64,000 bases of DNA, from assembly GCA_023436885.1 (NCBI GenBank), contig JAEZHI010000019.1, forward strand, positions 1 to 64,000, given 5' to 3'. The notes beneath the pieces were generated by a model. The model made no database searches and was not told the origin of the DNA. It saw only the letters and a program-made list of their open reading frames with translations. The DNA comes from Pseudomonadota bacterium. Its GTDB lineage: Bacteria; Pseudomonadota; Alphaproteobacteria; Rhizobiales; Pleomorphomonadaceae. The translations under genes were made by a program, and so were the position numbers. Below, piece after piece: positions 16,160 to 25,470 of this stretch; within the stretch, counting starts at the first letter, position 1, and every line of letters begins with the position of its first letter.

Positions 16160-18112
16160 TCAGGAGACCGTCAGGCGATATTTGGCGAAGCCCTCTCCAG
16201 CATCGCCAACCTTCTCGACCTTCACCCCGGCAGGAACAGTTTCCAGCGTTGCGTTCGGTGAATCAGGGAACACGACATTGACGCCGTCCGGCAGCTTGGC
16301 AATCGACCAGTTACCGTCAGCGGACGGGTTGATGGTCTTGTTCGCCACGATATAGCGGACGATGACGTCGCGATTGCTGTCCGGCCCCTGGAACACCACC
16401 GTGCTGCCATCGGCACCCGGGAAATGGCCGCCACCTCCCGCGCGATAGTTATTGGTCACCACCAGGAATTCCTGGTTTGGCTGAACCGGCTTGCCCTGAT
16501 AGGCAAGATCAACGATGCGATGGGCGTCGGGCGCGACCACTTTACCGTCGTTGTCGTAGCGCTTGGCCTGCGTCACATCGATGCGATAGGTGACGCCGTC
16601 GATAACGTCATAATTGTAGGACGGGAAGGACGTGTCGATGAGCGGCTGCTCGTCCTTCTTCTTCGGATCTATCTGATTGAAGATGCCAGCCGAACGTTCC
16701 AACCATTCCTTCAATTGCTCGCCAGTGACTTTTACGATGCGAATGGTGTTGGGGTATAGGTAGATGTCGGCGACGTTCTTGATGGCGATCGGGCCCTTCG
16801 GAACGAACGTGTAATAGTCCGGACCGGAGCGGCCACCGCACTTGAAGGGAGCCGCGGCCGACAAGATCGGCAAATCCGGCAAGCCTGCGGCCTTCGCCTG
16901 GGCGGCTCCGTACCAGAGTTGCGCCTGGCTGACGATCTGGACCGAGGGGTCGTCGGCAACGAGAGCCCAATAGCTGGAAATCGGCGCCGAAGTCTCGCCA
17001 ACCGGGCGGCGGACGTAGCCAAGTGCCGCTTCGTGGTCATTCTTGATGGAAGCCAGGACGGCGGGCACGGCATCGACGCGCGAAACGATCTTCTTGTCCG
17101 GTGTCCGCTCGTAAATCGGACGAGCCTCGACTTTGAAGCCGCCAACCTTCCAGCCTTCGCCATCCTTGGTCAGGTCAAGATCGATGACGCCGAGATGGCT
17201 GCCCCAGAAACCAGGCATCACGGTGGGAACGCCGTTCAGCGTCCCCTTGTCGATGTCGGCACCGTCGATGCCGGCAAAGTCCTTTCCGGGGAACACGAGG
17301 TGCTGGTGACCGGTGAAGATGGCATCGATGCCCGGGACCTTGGACAGGAACAGCGCCGCGTTCTCCTCGCCGCCGGCCCGCTCGCCGCCGGCAATGCCAG
17401 AGTGGCAGAGAGCGACGACGATATCCGACTGCTTGCGTAGCGCCGGCAAGTACTTCGTCGCGGCATCGACGATGTCGATGGTGGTCGCCTTGCCCTGGAG
17501 ATTGTCCTTGTCCCACTGGACGATCTGCGGCGGGACGAAACCGATGACGCCAATGCGCAGCACGTGCTCGGCGCCCATTGCATCGACCACCTTGGCGTCG
17601 AAGATACGCGTGGGCTCGATCAGGGGAGTGCCATCCGGCTTGAGAACATTGGCGCAGACAGCGGGGAACTCGGCGCCAGACAGCGCCTTGCCCAGGAAAT
17701 CGAGGCCGTAATTGAACTCGTGATTGCCAAGCGTGCCACAAAGATAGTTGAGGCCGTTCATGGCCGCGACGATCGGATGCTTGTTGCCGCCGTCGAGCCC
17801 CTTCTCATAGGCGATATAATCGCCGAGGGGGCTGCCCTGAATGAGGTCACCATTGTCAAACAGGATAGCGTTGCGCACCTCATCCCGGGCAGCTGCAATC
17901 AATGCCGCCGTCTTGGCAAGTCCGACGGTATCGTCGGGCTTATCGCGATAATAGTCGTAGGGATAGATGTTGACGTGAAGATCCGATGTCGCCATCAGGC
18001 GCAGGCGGACGGTCGGCTCAGCAGCGGCCGCTATGGTCGGAACGAAAGCGACAAGCGCGCTCGCAGCGGTAGCCAGCAACAGTTGGCGGCGGCTGAGACG
18101 GTGAATCGGCAT
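16160..18112 (-). CDS. cpdB: Periplasmic 2',3'-cyclic-nucleotide 2'-phosphodiesterase / 3'-nucleotidase
   Basis: A 650-residue bifunctional phosphoesterase, matching the family length (E. coli CpdB about 647). It hydrolyses cyclic nucleotides and 3'-nucleotides in the periplasm so that nucleoside and phosphate can be taken up. The metallophosphoesterase domain shows LMATSDLHVNIYPYDYY, FDNGDLIQGSPLGDY, TLGNHEFNYGLDFL, ALCHSGI and FTGHQHLVFPG; the C-terminal 5'-nucleotidase domain carries NTIRIVKVTGEQLKEWLE and VVTNNYRAGGGG. The N-terminus is a twin-arginine signal (SRRQLLLATAA), pointing to export in folded form. Start ATG 18112 has AGGAGA nine bases upstream; the extension upstream overlaps the GNAT gene and is not coding. 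Confidence 0.94.
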   Translation of the reverse strand: MPIHRLSRRQLLLATAASALVAFVPTIAAAAEPTVRLRLMATSDLHVNIYPYDYYRDKPDDTVGLAKTAALIAAARDEVRNAILFDNGDLIQGSPLGDYIAYEKGLDGGNKHPIVAAMNGLNYLCGTLGNHEFNYGLDFLGKALSGAEFPAVCANVLKPDGTPLIEPTRIFDAKVVDAMGAEHVLRIGVIGFVPPQIVQWDKDNLQGKATTIDIVDAATKYLPALRKQSDIVVALCHSGIAGGERAGGEENAALFLSKVPGIDAIFTGHQHLVFPGKDFAGIDGADIDKGTLNGVPTVMPGFWGSHLGVIDLDLTKDGEGWKVGGFKVEARPIYERTPDKKIVSRVDAVPAVLASIKNDHEAALGYVRRPVGETSAPISSYWALVADDPSVQIVSQAQLWYGAAQAKAAGLPDLPILSAAAPFKCGGRSGPDYYTFVPKGPIAIKNVADIYLYPNTIRIVKVTGEQLKEWLERSAGIFNQIDPKKKDEQPLIDTSFPSYNYDVIDGVTYRIDVTQAKRYDNDGKVVAPDAHRIVDLAYQGKPVQPNQEFLVVTNNYRAGGGGHFPGADGSTVVFQGPDSNRDVIVRYIVANKTINPSADGNWSIAKLPDGVNVVFPDSPNATLETVPAGVKVEKVGDAGEGFAKYRLTVS

Positions 18113-18180
18113 GACGTCGTGTCTCCTGAACGAATATCCTTTGCCGGGCGAAAAGTGTCGACGACCTCCGCAAGCTGCGG

Positions 18181-18885
18181 CTAGCGAAAGTCTTCGAGAC
18201 GCCTTTTCTGCTGCCCATCGGCACCAAAATTGTCTGGCTTCAGCCAAGCTTCGAACGAGGCCTTCAAGGCCGGCCACTCCGTATCGACCACGGAGAACCA
18301 CGCCGTATCACGATTGCGTCCCTTGACTATGACGGCTTGGCGAAAAGTACCTTCGTAGCTGAAACCCAACCGTTCAGCGGCTCTCATCGACGGTGCGTTG
18401 AGGGCGTTGCACTTCCACTCGTAGCGGCGATAGCCGAGGTCTTCGAAGACATGCCTCATAAGAAGATAGTGCGCTTCGGTGGAGATCGGAGAGCGCTGCA
18501 TCAGCGGTGACCAGGTTACCCAGCCGACTTCAATGCAACCGTTCGCCGGATCGATGCGCAGATATGAGACGATGCCAACCGCCCGACCGCTCGCCGTGTC
18601 CACCGCCGCGAAGAACAAGGGATCTTGCGATGGCAGGAGTCCTTCGAACCAGACCATAAACTCGGCCTCGGAAGCGAAAGGTCCGACCGACAGGTAAGTC
18701 CACATGCGACCGGTTGTATCGGCAGAATAGGCTACGAAGAGATCATGGGCATGGTGAGGAGCTAAAGGCTCAAGCCTGACAGTTCGCCCTTCCAGCACCC
18801 GGTGCGAAGGCCGCTGGCGCGGCGTCCAGCCCTCGACCACCGGCCCTACGGGATTGCCGTTTCGGTCGAGCTCGTTCACGCCCAT
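18181..18885 (-). CDS. GNAT-family N-acetyltransferase (RimJ/RimL-like)
   Basis: A 234-residue acetyltransferase. The fold is recognisable from LEGRTVRLEPLAPHHAHDLF at the N-terminus, IEVGWVTWSPLMQRSPISTEAHYLL in the acetyl-CoA loop region, and YEWKCNALNAPSMRAAERLGFSYEG, the classic RimJ/RimL C-terminal block. The usual Q/RxxGxG/A loop is altered to MQRSPIS, as in the YkkB/YoaA-like subgroup. ATG 18885 has GGAG upstream and lies 26 bases after the dxs stop, so it is the last or next-to-last gene of the pdxH-xseB-dxs run. Substrate unknown. Confidence 0.88.
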   Translation of the reverse strand: MGVNELDRNGNPVGPVVEGWTPRQRPSHRVLEGRTVRLEPLAPHHAHDLFVAYSADTTGRMWTYLSVGPFASEAEFMVWFEGLLPSQDPLFFAAVDTASGRAVGIVSYLRIDPANGCIEVGWVTWSPLMQRSPISTEAHYLLMRHVFEDLGYRRYEWKCNALNAPSMRAAERLGFSYEGTFRQAVIVKGRNRDTAWFSVVDTEWPALKASFEAWLKPDNFGADGQQKRRLEDFR

Positions 18886-18911
18886 TTTTCACTCCTCCGG
18901 CCGCTTCGGCC

Positions 18912-20834
18912 TTATTTGCCGACCACGCCTGCAAACTCGACCCTGTTTCGTCCGAGCGCCGTGAGCACGGCCTGAACGATTCCTCGCGCGTCGAGGCCGG
19001 CATTTGCGTACATGCGCTCAGGCTTGTCGTGATCGACGAAGAGATCGGGCAGCGTCAACGAACGGAAACGGAAGCCATGATCGAAACGACCATCGTCGAT
19101 CAGCGCCTGCGCAACTTGGCTGCCGAAGCCACCCGTTGAGCCCTCCTCGACGGTGATCAGCAGTTCATGATGCGCGGCAAGCTGACGAATCAAGGCACGG
19201 TCCAGCGGCTTGGCAAACCTGGCGTCGGCCACGGTAGCCGAGAGGCCGAATGTCGCCAGCTCCTCAGCCGCCCTCAAGGCCTCGCTCAAGCGGGTGCCAA
19301 AGGAGAGAATGGCGACCTTGCTGCCTTCGCTGACAATGCGGCCACGCCCGATCTCAATGATTTGCCCGCGGGCCGGCATTTCGACACCAACGCCCTCGCC
19401 GCGCGGATAACGGAAAGCGACAGGGCCCTCGTCATAAGCAACGGCGGTCGCAACCATGTGGCGGAGTTCCGCTTCGTCTCCCGGCGCCATCACCACCATG
19501 TTCGGCAGACAGGTGAGAAAGGCAGTGTCAAAAGCGCCCGCATGCGTCGCACCATCGGCACCGACAAAACCGGCGCGATCGATCGGCAACCGGACCGGCA
19601 GATTCTGAATGGCGACGTCATGCACGACCTGATCGTAGGCGCGCTGCAGGAATGTCGAGTAGATGGCACAGAACGGTTTCAGCCCCTCAGTCGCCATGCC
19701 GGCGGCGAAGGTCACGGCATGCTGTTCAGCAATGCCGACATCAAACATGCGCTGCGGGAAAGCCTCTCCGAACAGATCGAGCCCGGTGCCGGACGGCATC
19801 GCGGCCGTGATCCCGACAATGCGCTCGTCGCGTCGTCCCTCGTCGACCAGCGTCTCGCCAAACACCTGGGTGTAGCTCGGTGCATTGGCCTTAGGCTTCA
19901 CCTGGGCACCCGTGACCACGTCGAACCGGCTGACGCCGTGATACTTGTCAGCCGCTGCCTCAGCGGGCGGATAGCCCTTGCCCTTCTTTGTCACGACATG
20001 CAGCAGAACCGGGCCATCCTTGGCGTTGCGAAGGTTGCGCAGCACCGGCAGCAGGTGGGACAGATTGTGGCCATCGATCGGGCCGACGTAATAGAAGCCG
20101 AGCTCCTCGAAAAGCGTACCGCCGGTCAGGAATCCGCGCGCATATTCCTCGGCGCGCTGTGCCTTCTTGCGCAGGCTCTGCGGGAGATTGAAAGCGAGCT
20201 GCTTCATCGCCTCGCGCAGTGTCAGGTAGGTCGGGCCTGAAACAAGCCGCGCCAGATAGGCGCTCATGGCTCCGGTCGGCGGGGCAATGGACATGTCGTT
20301 GTCATTCAGGATTACAACCAGTCGGCTGTCCATCGCGCCGGCGTTGTTCATCGCCTCGTAGGCCATGCCAGCCGACATGGCGCCGTCGCCGATGACGGCA
20401 ATGACCTGGTTATCCTCGCCCTTCAGATCGCGCGCCACCGCCATGCCAAGGCCGGCGGAAATTGAGGTGGACGAATGACCGGCACCGAAGGGATCGTAGG
20501 CACTCTCGGCCCGCTTGGTGAAGCCGGAAAGACCGCCACCTTGGCGCAACGTACGAATCTCGTGGCGACGCCCGGTGAGGATCTTATGGGGATAGGCTTG
20601 GTGGCCAACGTCCCAGATCAGTCGATCACGCGGCGTGTCGAACACGGCATGGAGAGCCACGGTCAGCTCGACAACGCCCAACCCGGCACCGAGATGCCCA
20701 CCGGTTACCGACACGGCATCGATCATCTCGGCGCGCACCTCGGAAGCGAGCTGTTCAAGCTCGGCTACCGAAAACACCTTGAGATCATCAGGTGACGATA
20801 CCTTGTCGAGAAGCGGAGTGTCGGGACGTTGCAA
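18912..20834 (-). CDS. dxs: 1-deoxy-D-xylulose-5-phosphate synthase
   Basis: A 640-residue thiamine-diphosphate enzyme that condenses pyruvate and glyceraldehyde-3-phosphate, the entry step of the MEP isoprenoid pathway and also feeding thiamine and pyridoxal synthesis. Key blocks are WDVGHQAYPHKILTGR, GHSSTSISAGLGMA, the ThDP motif GDGAMSAGMAYEAMNNAG, NDNDMSIAPPTGAMS, GIAEQHAVTFAAGMA and RAGFVGADGATHAG. The start is a TTG at 20834, giving QRPDTPLLDKV, which aligns with the usual family N-terminus (TPLLDKV); no ATG fits. It lies 167 bases after xseB, a frequent partner, and may have its own promoter there. Confidence 0.97.
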   Translation of the reverse strand: MQRPDTPLLDKVSSPDDLKVFSVAELEQLASEVRAEMIDAVSVTGGHLGAGLGVVELTVALHAVFDTPRDRLIWDVGHQAYPHKILTGRRHEIRTLRQGGGLSGFTKRAESAYDPFGAGHSSTSISAGLGMAVARDLKGEDNQVIAVIGDGAMSAGMAYEAMNNAGAMDSRLVVILNDNDMSIAPPTGAMSAYLARLVSGPTYLTLREAMKQLAFNLPQSLRKKAQRAEEYARGFLTGGTLFEELGFYYVGPIDGHNLSHLLPVLRNLRNAKDGPVLLHVVTKKGKGYPPAEAAADKYHGVSRFDVVTGAQVKPKANAPSYTQVFGETLVDEGRRDERIVGITAAMPSGTGLDLFGEAFPQRMFDVGIAEQHAVTFAAGMATEGLKPFCAIYSTFLQRAYDQVVHDVAIQNLPVRLPIDRAGFVGADGATHAGAFDTAFLTCLPNMVVMAPGDEAELRHMVATAVAYDEGPVAFRYPRGEGVGVEMPARGQIIEIGRGRIVSEGSKVAILSFGTRLSEALRAAEELATFGLSATVADARFAKPLDRALIRQLAAHHELLITVEEGSTGGFGSQVAQALIDDGRFDHGFRFRSLTLPDLFVDHDKPERMYANAGLDARGIVQAVLTALGRNRVEFAGVVGK

Positions 20835-21001
20835 TCCAAAAATCCGTGAAATTACGAGGGCAAATCCCTCACCCCCAGATATCAGTCAATCACAATCTCT
20901 TCAATTCGCAAGCGTGCTCTTTATGAAAGGCAATAACGGCAAATGCAGGGAGCATGTTTCCGAGCCACCCAAAAATTCAAAATCGACGGACGTTAGCTCC
21001 T

Positions 21002-21247
21002 CTACTCGCGATCGAGCGGCTCGGTCCCTGCGGCAGTTCCATCGCCGGCGATGCGGATTTTTTCGACTTTGGCTTCGGCTGCCTTCAGCAGGCCGTCGCA
21101 GTGCTTTCGCAAAGCGTCGCCGCGCTCATAGATGGAGATGCTCTCCTCAAGGGGAACTGAGCCCTGCTCCAGTCGCGCAACGATGCCCTCGAGTTCCTTG
21201 AGGGCCTGCTCGAAACTCAGCGCGCTGACGTCGATGGCGTTGGTCAT
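21002..21247 (-). CDS. xseB: Exodeoxyribonuclease VII small subunit
   Basis: An 81-residue helical-hairpin protein that caps the large XseA subunit of ExoVII, an enzyme that degrades single-stranded DNA. The family signature is SFEQALKELEGIVARLEQGSVPLEESISIYERG followed by GDALRKHCDGLLKAAEAKVEKI. Start is the ATG at 21247; a TTG at 21256 is also in frame. It lies 20 bases after the pdxH stop on the same strand. XseA is not in the window. Confidence 0.95.
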   Translation of the reverse strand: MTNAIDVSALSFEQALKELEGIVARLEQGSVPLEESISIYERGDALRKHCDGLLKAAEAKVEKIRIAGDGTAAGTEPLDRE

Positions 21248-21267
21248 GCTCGGCAACCTTTCGTCGA

Positions 21268-21909
21268 TCAGGGATAAAGGCGTGTCCGCGTCCAGCCGCC
21301 GTTGCCGTCAGGCAGGAAGCGGACACGGTCGTGAAGTCGGAACAAGCCGTCACGCCAGAACTCGATAGCTGTCGGCGACACGCGCAAGCCCGACCAGTAA
21401 TCGGGACGCGGCACCGTGCCAACGCCAAACTTGAGCCCCCATTCGGCAACCGCCTTTTCAAGGGCAAAGCGACTTTCGAGTGGGCGCGATTGCTTTGAAG
21501 CCCAGGCGCCGATGCGACTGCCGCGATCGCGGCTCTGGAAATAGGCGTCCGCCTCTTCCTTGGAAACCTCGGACACCGTGCCACGCACACGGACCTGCCG
21601 TTTCAGGCTTTTCCAATGAAACAGCAGCGCCGCCTTGCCGGTCTTCAGAATCTGCTCGCCCTTGGCCGAGCCGAAGTTCGTGTAGAAGACGAAGCCGCGC
21701 TCATCGAAGCCCTTGAGGAGCACCATACGCGCATCCGGCAATCCATCCTCATCGACGGTTGCCAACGCCATGGCATTGGGATCGTTGGGCTCGCTCTTCT
21801 CCGCCTCTTTCATCCAGCTGACGAACAACTGATAGGGCTCAGACGCTTCGGTGAAGTCGGGTTCTGAACTGGCCATTGTCTTTGGCGCCTCGTTATGATG
21901 GCTGGCCAT
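21268..21909 (-). CDS. pdxH: Pyridoxamine 5'-phosphate oxidase
   Basis: A 213-residue FMN-dependent oxidase that converts pyridoxine or pyridoxamine 5'-phosphate to pyridoxal 5'-phosphate. Family blocks are AMALATVDEDGLPDARMVLLKG, FVFYTNFGSAKGEQI, LLFHWKSLKRQVRVRGTV, FQSRDRGSRIGAWASKQS and the C-terminal WRDGLFRLHDRVRF ending in RTRLYP. ATG 21909 is used; an ATG at 21876 is also possible and is better placed relative to a GAGG. It is the first gene of a minus-strand run with xseB and dxs, and is divergent from the DnaJ-family gene. Confidence 0.95.
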   Translation of the reverse strand: MASHHNEAPKTMASSEPDFTEASEPYQLFVSWMKEAEKSEPNDPNAMALATVDEDGLPDARMVLLKGFDERGFVFYTNFGSAKGEQILKTGKAALLFHWKSLKRQVRVRGTVSEVSKEEADAYFQSRDRGSRIGAWASKQSRPLESRFALEKAVAEWGLKFGVGTVPRPDYWSGLRVSPTAIEFWRDGLFRLHDRVRFLPDGNGGWTRTRLYP

Positions 21910-21993
21910 CGGCCAGATTCGCGCAAGCGTCCGACCGGCATATAGCTACATCCCGGCCGGCGACAACCTCCCACGCGGTCCTTCGAAAAGATT

Positions 21994-22020
21994 TTGTCAA
22001 ATCCGGACGACCCGTATAAT
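21994..22020 (+). promoter_or_regulatory. Promoter of the dnaJ-DUF1499 pair
   Basis: A perfect TATAAT at 22015-22020 with TTGTCA at 21994-21999; the spacer is 15 bases, shorter than ideal. It lies about 100 bases before the ATG at 22117. No heat-shock (RpoH) pattern is obvious. Confidence 0.55.
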
Positions 22021-22116
22021 GGCACACTCTGGAACGGAACGTGATCGGCCATTACATGCTTGGCAGAACCTTGGTGACTATGAACACCATCATCCAATTG
22101 AAGAGGGCCAACCAGC

Positions 22117-23124
22117 ATGCGTGATCCGTATGAGGTCCTTGGCGTGCCCAAGGGTGCGGACGAAGCGACTATCAAGAAGGCTTTTCGTAAGCTTGCCAAG
22201 CAGCATCATCCCGATGCCAACAAGAACGATCCTCGCTCCAAGGAACGTTTCTCCGAGGTCAACTCGGCCTATGAGATCCTGGGCGACAAGAACAAGCGCC
22301 GCCAGTTCGACGCCGGTGAAATCGACGCTGACGGCAAGCCGCGCTTTACCGGTTTCGAGGGCTTCGGCGGCGCGGGCGGCATGGGTGGTATGGGTGGCGG
22401 CTTCCACCAAGCCGGTGGACGGGCTACCGATGACATTCTGCACGACATTTTCGGCGACGCGTTCTCCAGCTTTGCGAGCGGCGCAACCCGAGGCGGGACT
22501 CGCGGGGCGCGGCGCGGCGGGGGCGGCTTCTCTGGATTCGAGGGCTTCTCTGGGGGCGGCGCGGGTGCGGGCTTTGGCGGCGGCTCGCCGGCTGCCAAGG
22601 GAGCTGACGTCATGGTGACGGCTCGGGTTCGCCTCGAGGATATCGTTGGCTCCGGCAAGGTGCGCATTACGCTGCCGAGCGGCAAGTCGCTCGATGCCAA
22701 GATTCCCGCGGGCTTCGAGCCTGGCCAGCAGCTCCGCCTCAAGGGCCAGGGTGGCGATGGTACGCCGCCGGGTGACGCCATAGCCATTCTAGTCTACGAG
22801 CCACACGCCCTGTTCCGTCCCGATGGCTACAATCTGCGCCTCGATCTGCCGATCACACTCGATGAGGCGGTGCTCGGCGGAAAGGTGCGCGTGCCGACCT
22901 TGGAAGGCGCTGTTGACATGACCATTCCCGCCGGCGTCACAGGCTCGAAGGCGTTTCGTCTGCGCGGCAAGGGGCTGCCGGACAAGGCGGGAACGCGAGG
23001 CGACATCTTCGTGACCCCGCGTATCGTTCTGCCGGATGGAGCCGATGCGGGGCTTGAGAAACTGATGGAGCGTTGGCGCGAGGTGCGTCCCTACGACGTA
23101 CGCGGGCCGGAATTCTCTTCATGA
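22117..23124 (+). CDS. DnaJ-class co-chaperone without zinc finger (CbpA-like)
   Basis: A 335-residue type II J-domain protein. The J domain covers residues 1-65 (DPYEVLGVPKGADEATIKKAFRKLA, the HPD triad in QHHPDANK, then FSEVNSAYEILGD). A Gly/Phe-rich linker spans about residues 80-155, and a DnaJ C-terminal substrate-binding domain follows (VRLEDIVGSGKVRITLPSGKS, GDAIAILVYEPHALFRPDGYNLRLD, RLRGKGLPDKAGTRGDIFV). The four CxxCxGxG zinc repeats of true DnaJ are absent. It should stimulate a DnaK ATPase. Its stop overlaps the ATG of the DUF1499 gene. Confidence 0.93.
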   Translation: MRDPYEVLGVPKGADEATIKKAFRKLAKQHHPDANKNDPRSKERFSEVNSAYEILGDKNKRRQFDAGEIDADGKPRFTGFEGFGGAGGMGGMGGGFHQAGGRATDDILHDIFGDAFSSFASGATRGGTRGARRGGGGFSGFEGFSGGGAGAGFGGGSPAAKGADVMVTARVRLEDIVGSGKVRITLPSGKSLDAKIPAGFEPGQQLRLKGQGGDGTPPGDAIAILVYEPHALFRPDGYNLRLDLPITLDEAVLGGKVRVPTLEGAVDMTIPAGVTGSKAFRLRGKGLPDKAGTRGDIFVTPRIVLPDGADAGLEKLMERWREVRPYDVRGPEFSS

Positions 23125-23903
23125 GCCGCCTGCCGCCGCTGCCCTTGCCGCCGGCACGCGGCGCGCGGCCAGCACGATTTCTGGCCAGTCTGGCGTTCAT
23201 GTTGATGGTGGTGGGGATCGGTTCCCGCCACCTCGATTTTATATCCACCGCCACCATGTACGCCGCGGTCGTCTCCAGCATCGTGCTCGGCGTGGGCGCT
23301 TTGGCCGTCATTTCGATAACGGTGCGCGATGTCTGGCTGGAGGGTCGCAGAGGCGCCAACAGCGCCTTTGCCACGATACTGCTGATCATCGCAGCCTTTT
23401 CACCCCTGATCGCCGGCTGCGCCGCTTACATTGCCTACCCATCGCTCGACAGTGTCTCGACCGATACCGATGACCCGCCCGCTCCGCCAGCGGGCTTCTC
23501 TCAGATGACCTTCCCGATCGACCTTCGCGCGGCGGCCGATGACGCAGCAGCCCTGCAGGAGGACGCCTATCCGGATCTCACCACCCAGGCCACGGAACTC
23601 TCCACCGTTGAAGCCTATGCGCTGGCGCGCCAAACGGTCGATGACCTGGGCTGGACGATCAGGCTGGCCGAGGAGCCAGACACTGAAGCGGCCAACGGAA
23701 GGATAGAGGCGGAAGCGCGGTCCCTGATATTGGGCACACAAGAGGACGTCGTCGTTCGAATCCGTCCGGGCGACAACGGCAGCCGCATCGACATCCGCTC
23801 ATTGAGTCGAGTAGCGATGCCGGATCTCGGTACCAACGCGCGTCATATCAGCGATTTCATAGCCCGCTTCTCGGAAGTGTCACGACGGCAGGCGGCAAAC
23901 TAA
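23121..23903 (+). CDS. DUF1499 membrane protein
   Basis: About 260 residues. Three N-terminal hydrophobic segments (FLASLAFMLMVVGIGSRHLDF, TMYAAVVSSIVLGVGALAVISI and TILLIIAAFSPLIAGCAAYIA) are followed by a soluble C-terminal DUF1499 domain from about residue 115. The domain ends with IRPGDNGSRIDIRSLSRVAMPDLGTNARHISDFIARF, the clearest part of the family. The function of DUF1499 is unknown. Its ATG overlaps the dnaJ-family stop (ATGA), implying translational coupling, and its 3' end overlaps the convergent MBL gene by 24 bases. Confidence 0.85.
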   Translation: MSRLPPLPLPPARGARPARFLASLAFMLMVVGIGSRHLDFISTATMYAAVVSSIVLGVGALAVISITVRDVWLEGRRGANSAFATILLIIAAFSPLIAGCAAYIAYPSLDSVSTDTDDPPAPPAGFSQMTFPIDLRAAADDAAALQEDAYPDLTTQATELSTVEAYALARQTVDDLGWTIRLAEEPDTEAANGRIEAEARSLILGTQEDVVVRIRPGDNGSRIDIRSLSRVAMPDLGTNARHISDFIARFSEVSRRQAAN

Positions 23904-24725
23904 GTCGCCGCGCATTTCAACGAGCCCGCGCTCTTCAAGCCAATCGGTATGCGCCTTGACCGACAGCGCAGCCGCCGAGAAAAGTGCCGGGTCGAGGCCG
24001 ACGTAGACCGCGGCAACAATCTGTTCGACGGTGCGTTCGCCCCCGTCCAGCGCCCTCAGAATGGCTGCTTCACGCGCCTGCCGATGCCGTTTGAGTTCGT
24101 CGACGCGCGCCAAACCGTCAACGACAGGGCCGCCGTGAGCCGGCAGATAGCAACGTGGACCGATAACCGCGAGGCGATCAAGGGAACTCATATAGTCGGC
24201 CATGCGGCCATCGGGTGGCACCACGACAGTTGTTGACCAAGCCATCACGTGGTCGCCGGAGAACAACAATCCGGACCCAAGGAGATCGTAGCAAAGATGA
24301 CCGGCCGTGTGTCCCGGCGTTTCAATCGCCCGGAGCTCGCCGGCATCCGTCACGATGGCATCGCCGCCGGCGAGTATACGATGCGGTTTGTAGTTTGGAC
24401 GAGAAGGGTTCGGCGCAGCACCGACGATCTCAGCCCCAGTCCGATCTGCTAGCCGATGCGCGGCTCCCGAGTGGTCGGCGTGATCATGGGTAACGACGAT
24501 CAGCCTGATCGGCGCGCCGGCGCCTGCCAGGAGATCGGTGACATGCGCCTCGTCGTCTGGGCCGGGATCGATGACTGTGATTTCTCGAAAGCCCAAGAGG
24601 TAGGAATTGGTTCCGCGGAATGTCAGCGGACCGGCATTGCCGGCCGTCAGCCGGCGAACACCTGGGGCCACCTGCTCGGCAGTGCCGTAGATCGGCATGA
24701 AATCCAAAGGCGAACCGGCAGTCAC
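23880..24725 (-). CDS. MBL-fold metallo-hydrolase (LACTB2/RNase-like)
   Basis: A 281-residue beta-lactamase-fold hydrolase. The metal motif HxHxDH is seen as VVTHDHADHSGAAHRL; further ligands lie in TPGHTAGHLCYDLLGSGLLFSGDHVM and LPAHGGP. A C-terminal winged-helix-like tail follows (RTVEQIVAAVYVGLDPALFSAAALSVKAHTDWLEE in outline), as in LACTB2-type enzymes. The start is a GTG at 24725 with GGGAG six bases upstream; an ATG at 24698 is in frame. The specific substrate is not predictable; hydrolases of this subgroup act on thioesters, glyoxalase substrates or RNA. Confidence 0.88.
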   Translation of the reverse strand: MTAGSPLDFMPIYGTAEQVAPGVRRLTAGNAGPLTFRGTNSYLLGFREITVIDPGPDDEAHVTDLLAGAGAPIRLIVVTHDHADHSGAAHRLADRTGAEIVGAAPNPSRPNYKPHRILAGGDAIVTDAGELRAIETPGHTAGHLCYDLLGSGLLFSGDHVMAWSTTVVVPPDGRMADYMSSLDRLAVIGPRCYLPAHGGPVVDGLARVDELKRHRQAREAAILRALDGGERTVEQIVAAVYVGLDPALFSAAALSVKAHTDWLEERGLVEMRGDLVCRLPS

Positions 24726-24849
24726 GCTACGCTCCCGATAGGGAATGCCACGCCATGATTGTCCATGGAATCACATGAGTCATGGCGAGGCCGCATGAAT
24801 CGCTCTGAATCCCGATGAGCCAACATGGACTCCATCATCTACCGCTTTT

Positions 24850-25302
24850 CTAGGCAGCGCCAGACTTCATCAGCCATTCTGCCAGCCAAAAGAAGCCCCA
24901 AGCCAAGCCAACCAGCGCCACGAGCAAGATCGTGACGATCGTCACCATTGTCGAGGCCAAAGCACGAGGCGTAGCGGGCGCACCGGGCTCGGGAAAGGCA
25001 GCCAAAGCCCGGATCAGGTCGCTGCCGGCGACAGGATCAAAAATGAATGCACCAGTTCGTTGTGGGGCACCAATCCGAAAGCCTCCAGGAGCCATGGTTC
25101 GCTGAAGTGAGTGAGGGCTCCAAAGTGCAAGCTGTTCTCCGCCCGTGGCAATGATGGCCAGCCCCTTCTTCGTCAACTCGGCCGTCGCATCGCGCTGCGA
25201 TCCATCACCAGCTTCAAAAACACCGTCTGCCTTCGCGTCCAGAGTCGCCGCCATGCCGCATTCTCCCAGCCACTTGGGAATATGGCCGGGCCCAGCTTGC
25301 AT
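24850..25302 (-). CDS. Hypothetical tail-anchored membrane protein
   Basis: About 150 residues from the ATG at 25302; a TTG at 25338 is also open. The N-terminal part looks like a small beta-rich domain (GVFEAGDGSQRDATAEL, then GLAIIATGGEQLALWSPHSL), reminiscent of domains that precede membrane proteases, but I cannot assign a family. A Pro/Ala linker leads to one C-terminal hydrophobic helix (MVTIVTILLVALVGLAWGFFW) near the end. It is divergent from the MFS gene. Codon use agrees with neighbouring genes, which supports coding. Confidence 0.6.
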   Translation of the reverse strand: MQAGPGHIPKWLGECGMAATLDAKADGVFEAGDGSQRDATAELTKKGLAIIATGGEQLALWSPHSLQRTMAPGGFRIGAPQRTGAFIFDPVAGSDLIRALAAFPEPGAPATPRALASTMVTIVTILLVALVGLAWGFFWLAEWLMKSGAA

Positions 25303-25470
25303 TTCCAGACGAACTGCCTCAAACCGATTCAAATACAAAGTTCATGGAAATGCCGTAGAGGTTCGCGACCTTCCGCATCAAGAAGCCGGGCGGACTGATA
25401 TCGAGCCATTTATCGTGGCTGGGTTTGGCCGGCGATCTTTATCCTTGCGACCGCTTTTACGAGACCTTCC

